A stretch of 11,988 nt of DNA from assembly GCA_023231445.1 (NCBI GenBank), contig JALNVF010000100.1, positions 1 through 11,988 on the forward strand, read 5' to 3'. This stretch comes from Treponema sp. (GTDB lineage: Bacteria > Spirochaetota > Spirochaetia > Treponematales > Treponemataceae). A model generated the notes under the pieces. It searched no databases. It saw only the letters and a list, made by a program, of their open reading frames with translations, and had not been told where the DNA came from. A program made the translations under genes and the position numbers. Shown piece after piece: positions 1 through 5,998 of the stretch; the first letter of the stretch is position 1, and every line of letters starts with the position of its first letter.

Positions 1-1699
1 GCAGAACAGTGCAGAGAATATCAGCCGCGTGCTTTATCCCAACGACAGTGGTCCGAGCGGAAAAGCGCTCCGCCTGAAGCAGCAGTACTTCTTTTCATCG
101 GCCAGTCTGCAGGATCTTGTCCGGCATTATGTTTCCGATTATGGAACCGACTTTCATAAATTTCCTGAACTTCACGTTATTCAGCTTAACGATACGCATC
201 CTGTTGTTGCTATTCCCGAACTCATGCGCATTCTTCTGGATGAGTATAACATTGGCTGGGATGATGCGTGGTATGTCGTTACCCATACGTTTGCGTATAC
301 CAACCATACGATTCTGGCCGAAGCACTTGAGAAATGGCCGATTGATATTTTCCAGGGACTGCTTCCGCGTGTTTATCAGATTGTCGAGGAAATCAACAGA
401 CGTCTGCTTATTGAACTCCGCAGAAAATATCCGGATGATTATGAAAAGCAGCAGAAAATGTCCATTATCAACAATGGGAAAATCTATATGGCATGGCTTG
501 CTATTCATTCGTGTTTCAGCGTAAACGGTGTTGCTGAACTTCATACAGAACTTCTTAAAACACGTGAACTTAAAATGTGGTATGACCTGTATCCTGAAAA
601 ATTCAATAATAAAACAAACGGTATAACACAACGCCGCTGGCTGCTTAACGCAAATCCGCTCCTTTCTGAATTTATAACGAAGCGGATCGGGCATGGCTGG
701 GAAAAGGATTTGAGCAAACTTAAGGGGCTTGCGGAATTCGCCGGTGACGATGCATCGCTTAAAGAACTTATGGCAATAAAGCAGGCAAACAAACAGCATC
801 TTGCGGACTACCTGAAGCATACGCAGAACGAGTTCCTTGATCCGGAAAGTATCTTCGATGTACAGGTAAAACGTCTGCACGAATACAAGAGACAGCTTCT
901 TAATGTCATGCATATTATGTATCTGTATAACCGTCTGATCGATGATCCCAATTTTAATCCGCCGGCACGTACATTTATTTTTGGTGCAAAAGCAGCATCC
1001 GGCTATCGCCGTGCAAAAATGATTATAAAACTTATCAACACTGTTGCCGACCGCGTTAATAACGACCGCAGGGTCCGCGGTAAAATCCGTGTTGTATTTG
1101 TTGAAAATTACCGAGTAAGCGTTGCTGAGAAAATTTTCCCCGCAGCGGATGTTTCCGAACAGATTTCAACGGCAGGGCTTGAGGCTTCGGGTACAAGCAA
1201 CATGAAGTTCATGGTAAACGGTGCACTTACACTGGGGACCATGGATGGTGCAAATATCGAAATTGTGGAGGAGGCCGGAAAAGATAACGCTTTTGTATTC
1301 GGCCTTTCTGCTCAGGAAATAATAAAGACAGAGAATGATCACAGCTACAATCCCCAGAATTGTCTTGACCGCAATCCTCAGCTTGCACGGGTTGTGAATC
1401 AGCTTATTGACGGAACATATGATCCGACTCATCAGGAATTTAAGGAAATCCATGATTCGCTTATCTACGGTGTTGAAGGACAGCGGCCGGATGTATTCTA
1501 TGTGCTGGCCGATTTTGATGCATATTGCAAAGAGCAGGAAACTATCGGGAATGTATATCAGAACCAGATGAAATGGGCCCGTATGGCGCTTATGAATATT
1601 GCCAGCAGCGGTAAATTTTCTTCCGACCGTACGATAGAAGAATATGTTAATGATATCTGGCACTTGAAGAAGACTCCGATTACCGGCAGTACAAAATGA
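1..1699 (+). CDS. glgP: Glycogen/starch (alpha-glucan) phosphorylase, 5'-truncated by the window edge
   Basis: This enzyme removes terminal alpha-1,4 glucose units from glycogen or maltodextrin with phosphate, giving glucose-1-phosphate in the cytoplasm; it needs pyridoxal phosphate (PLP). The reading frame is open at the left edge (first full codon at position 2), so the GTG at 29 is an internal valine codon and not a start. About 565 residues are visible, against roughly 800-830 for the family, so about 250 N-terminal residues are missing. Visible family blocks are ENISRVLYPND near the edge, QLNDTHP, the KRLHEYKRQLLN block, and the PLP site EASGTSNMKFMVN with the Schiff-base lysine at codon 1205-1207. 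That site fits the phosphorylase signature fully. The stop overlaps the start of the next gene (ATGA at 1696), which suggests translational coupling. GlgP and MalP subtypes cannot be told apart here, so the symbol is tentative; the enzyme class is near certain. Confidence 0.96.
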   Translation, partial: QNSAENISRVLYPNDSGPSGKALRLKQQYFFSSASLQDLVRHYVSDYGTDFHKFPELHVIQLNDTHPVVAIPELMRILLDEYNIGWDDAWYVVTHTFAYTNHTILAEALEKWPIDIFQGLLPRVYQIVEEINRRLLIELRRKYPDDYEKQQKMSIINNGKIYMAWLAIHSCFSVNGVAELHTELLKTRELKMWYDLYPEKFNNKTNGITQRRWLLNANPLLSEFITKRIGHGWEKDLSKLKGLAEFAGDDASLKELMAIKQANKQHLADYLKHTQNEFLDPESIFDVQVKRLHEYKRQLLNVMHIMYLYNRLIDDPNFNPPARTFIFGAKAASGYRRAKMIIKLINTVADRVNNDRRVRGKIRVVFVENYRVSVAEKIFPAADVSEQISTAGLEASGTSNMKFMVNGALTLGTMDGANIEIVEEAGKDNAFVFGLSAQEIIKTENDHSYNPQNCLDRNPQLARVVNQLIDGTYDPTHQEFKEIHDSLIYGVEGQRPDVFYVLADFDAYCKEQETIGNVYQNQMKWARMALMNIASSGKFSSDRTIEEYVNDIWHLKKTPITGSTK

Positions 1700-2604
1700 A
1701 CAGAAGAACTGTATCCCTGCTTGCAGGGGCAGGCCTGCTGCTTGCCGCCTGCATCTGGGGATTTGCATTCGTTGTCGTAAAGGACAGTCTTGACTATATT
1801 GGTCCGATATACATGATGGCATTCCGTTTTTCAATTGCAGCAATCGCTCTTGCGCTGCTTTTTGCACCGAAGCTGAAACTTCTGAACAGAACCTATTGGA
1901 AAAACGGCATCATCCTCGGGGGCTATTTGTTTCTGGCATATGCGTTTCAGACAATCGGCTGCAAGTATACTACGGCCGGGAAAAACGCATTCCTTACGAC
2001 AATTTATGTGATGCTTGTACCACTGCTCGGCTGGCCGCTGTATAAAAAACGTCCCGGATGGTACGTTTTTGCTGCAGCGGTTATTTCTATTACGGGAATA
2101 GGGCTGCTTGCACTTTCGAATACAGATACTTCTCTCCTTACTATGAGCAGGGGAGACATGCTTACACTTGTCTGCGGACTGTTTTATGCACTGCATATAC
2201 TTCGTATGGAGAGGTGTAATACAACTCAGAGTACTATTCTTCTTACCGTCCTGCAGTTTTTCTTTGCAGCTGTCTTTTCCTGGGCAGCGGCACCTTTTTT
2301 TGACGGATCTTTCCCTGCAGGAGCAGTAACTAATCCGCGTGTTGTTGTTTCAATGCTGTATCTGGGACTTTTCAGTACAATGGCGGCGTTCGTACTTCAG
2401 AATGTAGGGCTTAAATACGTTCAGTCGTCGATAGCAGCTTTGTTTCTGTCGTTTGAATCAGTTTTTGGAGTATTGTTCAGTACGCTGCTGTTGCACGAGC
2501 GTCTTACTCCGCGTATGATAACAGGATGTGTTCTTATTTTCTTCGCAGTTATACTGGCGGAGACGAAATTTGATTTTATTCATATAAGGGGTACAAAAAA
2601 ATGA
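1696..2604 (+). CDS. EamA/DMT-superfamily permease (drug/metabolite transporter)
   Basis: A 302-residue, very hydrophobic protein that fits the usual ten-helix EamA fold of two five-helix repeats (about residues 8-142 and 153-292). The N-terminus has the typical pattern of a small-residue-rich helix followed by WGFAFVVVKDSLDYIGP, and the second repeat has YLGLFSTMAAFVLQNVGLKYV followed by a helix ending in LLLHERLTP, both common in this superfamily. Members export amino acids, nucleotides or other metabolites, or import some solutes; the substrate cannot be read from this sequence. The ATG overlaps the stop of the phosphorylase gene by 4 nt and no clear Shine-Dalgarno precedes it, so translation probably depends on coupling. 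Its own stop overlaps the next start (ATGA at 2601). I infer one transcript for the three genes. Family is confident, substrate unknown. Confidence 0.9.
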   Translation: MNRRTVSLLAGAGLLLAACIWGFAFVVVKDSLDYIGPIYMMAFRFSIAAIALALLFAPKLKLLNRTYWKNGIILGGYLFLAYAFQTIGCKYTTAGKNAFLTTIYVMLVPLLGWPLYKKRPGWYVFAAAVISITGIGLLALSNTDTSLLTMSRGDMLTLVCGLFYALHILRMERCNTTQSTILLTVLQFFFAAVFSWAAAPFFDGSFPAGAVTNPRVVVSMLYLGLFSTMAAFVLQNVGLKYVQSSIAALFLSFESVFGVLFSTLLLHERLTPRMITGCVLIFFAVILAETKFDFIHIRGTKK

Positions 2605-3407
2605 AAAGACTTTTTGGCGCTGTACTTATTACAGCTGTAATTGCGGCCTGTTTCACAGGCTGTTCAAAAAAAGAAACCGCATCAGGCATGACTCTTGAAG
2701 GAAAGACTCTTAAGATCGGCGTAAATATCGCATATCCGCCGTTTGAATATTATGACAGTGACGGTAAAACTCCGCTCGGATTTGACGTTGGACTCGGGAA
2801 AGCTGTTGCGGCTAAACTTGGACTTGAACCTGATATTATTGATGTTGCATGGGAAGGAATTTTTGCAGGCCTTGATACAGACAAATATGACTGTGTCATC
2901 TCTGCAGTAACAATTACAGATGAGCGCACGGCTGCATATGAATTTTCAAAACCGTATATCGGTAACGGGCAGTCGATGATTCTGCTTAAAAATTCGAATG
3001 TCACTGCAAAAACTCCGCAGGAACTCGGCGGACTGAAAGTAGGGTACCTTACGGAATCAACTTCCGATATCTTTATGACAAAGCTTGCAAAAGACGGCCT
3101 GAAATTTGAAGCTGATGAATATGATGATGAAATGAATGCATTTGCAGATCTCAAAGTCGGACGCTGTGATGCGGTTATTTCCGATTCTCTGGTTGCGACG
3201 GATTACGTAAATAAACCCGACAGCCCGTTTGTACTTGTCTGGAAAGGTCCGGCGGAAGAATACTTTGGTATTGCGTGTAAAAAAGGTAATACAGCACTGC
3301 GGGATGCGATTAATAAAGCGCTTGACGGGCTTGCAGCAGACGGCACTCTAAAAGATTTGTCAATGAAAAACTTCGGTATAGATATTGTTTCTAATATTTC
3401 CAAATAA
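2601..3407 (+). CDS. Polar amino acid ABC transporter substrate-binding lipoprotein (paralogue 1)
   Basis: A 268-residue periplasmic binding protein of the SBP_bac_3 family that captures an amino acid for an ABC importer. The signal peptide runs from the Lys/Arg start through a hydrophobic core to the lipobox FTGC, so Cys21 is the likely lipidated residue anchoring it to the membrane. Mature-domain landmarks are YPPFEY (45-50, aromatic stacking region), SAVTITDER (101-109; Arg109 is the expected ligand carboxylate binder) and the Asp of VISD (Asp195, the expected amino-group binder). The segment GFDVGLG departs from the family signature, which normally has an acidic residue where Gly64 sits. 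A ribosome binding site AAGGGG (2586-2591) lies 9 nt before ATG, and the gene overlaps the DMT gene by 4 nt. No permease is adjacent in its own unit, so it probably feeds the permease/ATPase downstream. The ligand is unknown. Confidence 0.93.
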   Translation: MKRLFGAVLITAVIAACFTGCSKKETASGMTLEGKTLKIGVNIAYPPFEYYDSDGKTPLGFDVGLGKAVAAKLGLEPDIIDVAWEGIFAGLDTDKYDCVISAVTITDERTAAYEFSKPYIGNGQSMILLKNSNVTAKTPQELGGLKVGYLTESTSDIFMTKLAKDGLKFEADEYDDEMNAFADLKVGRCDAVISDSLVATDYVNKPDSPFVLVWKGPAEEYFGIACKKGNTALRDAINKALDGLAADGTLKDLSMKNFGIDIVSNISK

Positions 3408-3439
3408 TGCATAAATATACAGAAATCCTGCAACAATAA

Positions 3440-3468
3440 TTGACAAGCAGAAAACTATTCCCTATACT
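3440..3468 (+). promoter_or_regulatory. Strong sigma70-type promoter for the second binding-protein gene
   Basis: The -35 box TTGACA (3440-3445) matches the consensus exactly, the spacer is exactly 17 bp (3446-3462), and the -10 box TATACT (3463-3468) differs from consensus at one position. Transcription should begin near 3474-3476, which is where the left arm of the leader hairpin begins. This is a sequence match only; no start site has been mapped. It gives the second binding protein, permease and probably the genes beyond a supply of transcript independent of the phosphorylase unit. Confidence 0.8.
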
Positions 3469-3475
3469 AACGAAG

Positions 3476-3520
3476 AAAGGACAAAGATGTCTGTAACAAG
3501 GCCTTTGTCCTTTTATTGTT
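3476..3520 (+). terminator. Promoter-proximal hairpin with U-rich tail (candidate attenuator)
   Basis: The arms AAAGGACAAAG (3476-3486) and CTTTGTCCTTT (3503-3513) are perfectly complementary over 11 bp with a 16-nt loop, and the right arm runs into TTTTATTGTTT. This resembles an intrinsic terminator with a rather AT-rich stem. It lies directly downstream of the promoter at 3440-3468, so it would act on that promoter's own transcript after about 40-45 nt, and it would also stop read-through from the upstream phosphorylase/DMT/lipoprotein unit. Which role matters cannot be decided from sequence. The loop contains a segment that can pair further downstream (see the leader entry). Confidence 0.6.
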
Positions 3521-3550
3521 TACAGACCTTTAGTCCAGGAGGATGAAAAT
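3476..3550 (+). promoter_or_regulatory. Structured 5' leader with crossed and competing pairings, plus AGGAGG ribosome binding site
   Basis: Besides the 11-bp hairpin, GTCTGTAA (3489-3496), inside its loop, is perfectly complementary to TTACAGAC (3520-3527), beyond its right arm. The order A-B-A'-B' is the layout of an H-type pseudoknot. In addition CTTTAGTCC (3528-3536) resembles the right arm and could pair with GGACAAAG (3479-3486), with one bulged A. That competing pairing would end directly against the ribosome binding site AGGAGG (3537-3542), which sits 8 nt before the ATG at 3551. I do not recognise a known riboswitch class. A regulatory role is inference; the complementarities are directly visible. 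Confidence 0.45.
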
Positions 3551-4378
3551 ATGAAAAAGATGATGATTGCGGCTCTTGCAGCTGCAGGAATTGCCGGTAT
3601 GGTGTGTACCGGCTGCTCAAAGAAATCGGAATCTGCTTCCGGAAGTCTTACGCTTGAAAAAGGAATCCTGAAGGTTGGAATGGAAGTCGGATATCCGCCG
3701 TTTGAGTATTTTGATGCAGACGGTAAAACTCCAATTGGTTTTGATGTTTCTCTCGGACAGGAAGTTTCAAAACGCCTCGGACTTGAAGTTCAGTTTGTAG
3801 ACACTGCATGGGATGGTATTTTTGCCGGTATTGATACAGACAAATATGACTGTATTATGTCTGCTGTTACTATAACAGACGAACGCAAGGCAAAATACGA
3901 TTTTTCACGTCCCTATATCGGTAACGGACAGTCAATGGTCCTTACAAAAGATTCAAAAGTAACGGCAAAAACGCCGGAAGAACTCAGCGGTCTTAAAGTT
4001 GCATATCAGGCAGAAACCACTTCAGATATTTACATGACAAAACTTGCAGACAATGGTCTTAAATTTGAAGCTGAAGAATATGACAAAGTCATGAACTGCT
4101 TTGACGATCTTAAGCTCGGACGTGTAGATGCGGTTGTTGCAGATTCTCTTGTGTCAGTCGATTATGTTAACAAACCTGACAGTCCGTTTGTTATTGCATG
4201 GAAAGCAGATCCGACGGAGTTCTTCGGTGTCTGTATAAAGAAGGGCAATACAAAACTTGTAGATGCGGTAAACAAGGCGATTACAGATATGTATGCCGAC
4301 GGAACGCTTGTCAAGATTTCGAATGATGTATTCGGTTCTGATATGGTTTCAGGTGCTGAAACTCAGGCTGCTGATTAA
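3551..4378 (+). CDS. Polar amino acid ABC transporter substrate-binding lipoprotein (paralogue 2)
   Basis: A 275-residue SBP_bac_3 family receptor. The signal peptide has a Lys-rich start, an Ala-rich core and the lipobox CTGC, with Cys22 as the predicted lipid-modified residue. Landmarks match paralogue 1: YPPFEY (48-53), SAVTITDER (104-112; Arg112 for the ligand carboxylate) and the Asp of VVAD (Asp198 for the ligand amino group). A hand alignment of the mature parts gives about 145 identical residues over some 235, near 61%, so this is a tandem duplicate of the gene at 2601. Like its twin it lacks the usual acidic residue in the signature (GFDVSLG, Ser67). The start is supported by AGGAGG at 3537-3542. 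It is followed 37 nt later by the permease gene, making it the primary receptor by position. Ligand not predictable; polar or sulfur amino acids are typical for the family. Confidence 0.95.
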   Translation: MKKMMIAALAAAGIAGMVCTGCSKKSESASGSLTLEKGILKVGMEVGYPPFEYFDADGKTPIGFDVSLGQEVSKRLGLEVQFVDTAWDGIFAGIDTDKYDCIMSAVTITDERKAKYDFSRPYIGNGQSMVLTKDSKVTAKTPEELSGLKVAYQAETTSDIYMTKLADNGLKFEAEEYDKVMNCFDDLKLGRVDAVVADSLVSVDYVNKPDSPFVIAWKADPTEFFGVCIKKGNTKLVDAVNKAITDMYADGTLVKISNDVFGSDMVSGAETQAAD

Positions 4379-4415
4379 AGCAAAGTAATTTTTCAGGAAA
4401 AAGGATAAGTTTTTT

Positions 4416-5075
4416 ATGAATACACTGCATATGATAATCGGATGGGGTCCAAGCTTACTCGCCGGTGCTAAAATAACAATACTGCTTACGCTTGCCTCCG
4501 TCAGTTCCGGACTTGTGCTTGCTTTGTTCCTTGCTCTCGGGAAAATGTCACATCACGCAGTTATAAATAAAATCTGCGATGCATATGTGTTTTTTTTCCG
4601 GGGCACACCGCTTCTTATGCAGCTGTATTTTGTTTATTACGGACTTCCTCAGCTTTCACCGGCACTTACCATTAACAGCCGGTTTCTTGCTGCGTTTATT
4701 GCGTTTGCACTTAACTCTGCCGCATATACCGCAGAGGTTATCCGTGCTGCGATCCAGTCGATTGATAACGGACAGACAGAAGCAGCACACGCTCTGGGCA
4801 TGACATACCGCCAGACGATGTCCCTGATTATTGTTCCGCAGTCAATCCGCCGTCTTATTCCTCCTGTGGGAAATGAATTTATCATGGTACTTAAGGATGC
4901 GTCTCTCGTATCAATTATAGCGCTTGCCGATATTACGAAAGTAACCCGCAGTATTTCGTCTTCAACAGCGTCTGCGCTCGTTTATATTCCTGCCATGATT
5001 CTGTACCTTATTATTACCGCGGTGTTTACATTTGTGTTCAATAAGCTTGAAAAGAAATTTGCCGTATACGAATAA
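4416..5075 (+). CDS. Amino acid ABC transporter permease (HisM/GlnP type)
   Basis: A 219-residue inner-membrane subunit that forms the translocation path of a polar amino acid importer, most likely as a homodimer because only one permease gene is present. It has the family's usual length and about five membrane segments. The amino-terminal family block FRGTPLLMQL is at residues 61-70. The cytoplasmic coupling loop has the EAA motif (Glu122-Ala-Ala, Gly128, Pro141 in EAAHALGMTYRQ...IVPQ), where the ATPase docks. The block VGNEFIMVLKDASLVS (151-166) is strongly typical of HisM/GlnP permeases. An AAGGAT-like ribosome binding site at 4400-4406 precedes a T-run and the ATG. It sits between the receptor and the ATPase gene, with a 143-nt gap to the curated ATPase start region. 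Confidence 0.95.
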   Translation: MNTLHMIIGWGPSLLAGAKITILLTLASVSSGLVLALFLALGKMSHHAVINKICDAYVFFFRGTPLLMQLYFVYYGLPQLSPALTINSRFLAAFIAFALNSAAYTAEVIRAAIQSIDNGQTEAAHALGMTYRQTMSLIIVPQSIRRLIPPVGNEFIMVLKDASLVSIIALADITKVTRSISSSTASALVYIPAMILYLIITAVFTFVFNKLEKKFAVYE

Positions 5076-5113
5076 TATGTGTTGACCGTATACTGCTTTT
5101 GAACGTTTTCTAT

Positions 5114-5156
5114 TTGATATTGTAAGAAGGTACTGAATAATGCACAGCGCATTATT
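5114..5156 (+). promoter_or_regulatory. Candidate internal promoter overlapped by a perfect palindrome (possible operator)
   Basis: In the gap between permease and ATPase genes, AATAATGC (5136-5143) and GCATTATT (5149-5156) form a perfect 8-bp inverted repeat around a 5-nt centre. A possible promoter, TTGATA (5114-5119) with a 16-bp spacer and AATAAT (5136-5141), has its -10 box inside the left arm, so a dimeric repressor bound there would block it. In read-through RNA the same sequence would fold as a short hairpin, but no U-tract follows, so it is not a normal terminator. The repeat is certain; its function as an operator is inferred. I see nothing else firm in 5076-5218. Confidence 0.4.
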
Positions 5157-5224
5157 TCCGGTGCTGATGCAAGAAATCGGGCGGTCGTGTTGTCCCGTGT
5201 TTTTATACTAGTGAGGTAATGTAT

Positions 5225-5983
5225 ATGTCGATGATAAAGACAGAAAATATCTGCAAAAGTTTCGGAGACCTGAAAGTGTTGAAGAACGTATCACTTTCCG
5301 TTGAGCCGAAGGAAGTTGTGTGTATTATCGGGCCCTCCGGTGCAGGAAAATCGACATATCTGCGCACGCTGAATCATCTTGAAACTATAGATAATGGAAA
5401 AATATATATTGATGACCGGTTACTTGACGACTACGAGAACGGAGTACGGAAATTCCGTCTGCCGGCAAAAGAAATGCATGAGGAACTGCTGGAAGTAGGT
5501 ATGGTATTCCAGCGGTTTAATCTTTTTCCGCACAAAACTGTGCTGGAGAATGTTATGATTGCTCCGATGCATGTCCGCAGACTGAGCGAGGCGGAAGCAC
5601 GTGACCGTGCGTTTGATCTGCTTACCCGTGTCGGTCTTGCAGATAAAGTCGACGCATACCCGAATAAGTTGTCCGGAGGACAACAGCAGCGTGTTGCTAT
5701 CGCCCGTGCTCTTGCAATGGAACCAAAGACAATGTTGTTCGACGAACCGACTTCTGCACTTGATCCGGAACTTGTAGGTGAAGTTCTTGCTGTTATGAAA
5801 CAGCTTGCGTTAGACGGTATGACCATGATAGTTGTTACTCATGAAATGGGATTCGCACGAGAGGTTTCTGACAAAACTGTATTCATGTACGACGGGCAGA
5901 TAACGGAACAGGGGGAGCCGGACGATATTTTCCAGCATCCTCAGAGTGAACGCCTGCAGCAGTTTTTGAAATCAATCCTGTAA
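5225..5983 (+). CDS. Amino acid ABC transporter ATP-binding protein (HisP/GlnQ type)
   Basis: A 252-residue cytoplasmic ATPase that powers amino acid import with the upstream permease. Every motif is intact: Walker A GPSGAGKST (36-44), Q-loop Gln96 in FQRFNLFPH, signature LSGGQQQR (149-156), Walker B MLFDEP (170-175, catalytic Glu174), D-loop SALD, and the switch His206 in VTHEMGF. FQRFNLFPH and THEMGFAREVSD are typical of the polar amino acid class. I chose the ATG at 5225: an in-frame ATG at 5219 lies only 2 nt after the ribosome binding site GAGG (5213-5216), whereas 5225 has a normal 8-nt spacing. The MATE gene follows 15 nt after the stop, suggesting co-transcription. Activity is confident; the transported amino acid is unknown. 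Confidence 0.95.
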   Translation: MSMIKTENICKSFGDLKVLKNVSLSVEPKEVVCIIGPSGAGKSTYLRTLNHLETIDNGKIYIDDRLLDDYENGVRKFRLPAKEMHEELLEVGMVFQRFNLFPHKTVLENVMIAPMHVRRLSEAEARDRAFDLLTRVGLADKVDAYPNKLSGGQQQRVAIARALAMEPKTMLFDEPTSALDPELVGEVLAVMKQLALDGMTMIVVTHEMGFAREVSDKTVFMYDGQITEQGEPDDIFQHPQSERLQQFLKSIL

Positions 5984-5998
5984 AAAAGAACCGCGGAA

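Noticed and set aside
29..31. GTG at 29 as a phosphorylase start codon
   Set aside because: The frame is open to the window edge and the residues before it (ENISR) match the family, so this is an internal valine.
95..913. Long open frame on the minus strand inside the phosphorylase gene
   Set aside because: It lies wholly antisense to a clearly conserved enzyme, has no recognisable domain and no credible ribosome site; it is a coding shadow.
5082..5110. TTGACC (5082-5087) as the -35 of a promoter after the permease gene
   Set aside because: No acceptable -10 hexamer occurs 16-18 bp downstream.
5204..5209. TATACT just before the ABC ATPase gene as a -10 box
   Set aside because: No -35-like hexamer at a usable distance (the sequence at 17 bp upstream is GCGGTC); a lone hexamer is not enough.
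5219..5221. ATG at 5219 as start of the ABC ATPase gene
   Set aside because: It lies 2 nt from the GAGG ribosome site; the in-frame ATG at 5225 has normal spacing, and the extra residues Met-Tyr add nothing conserved.
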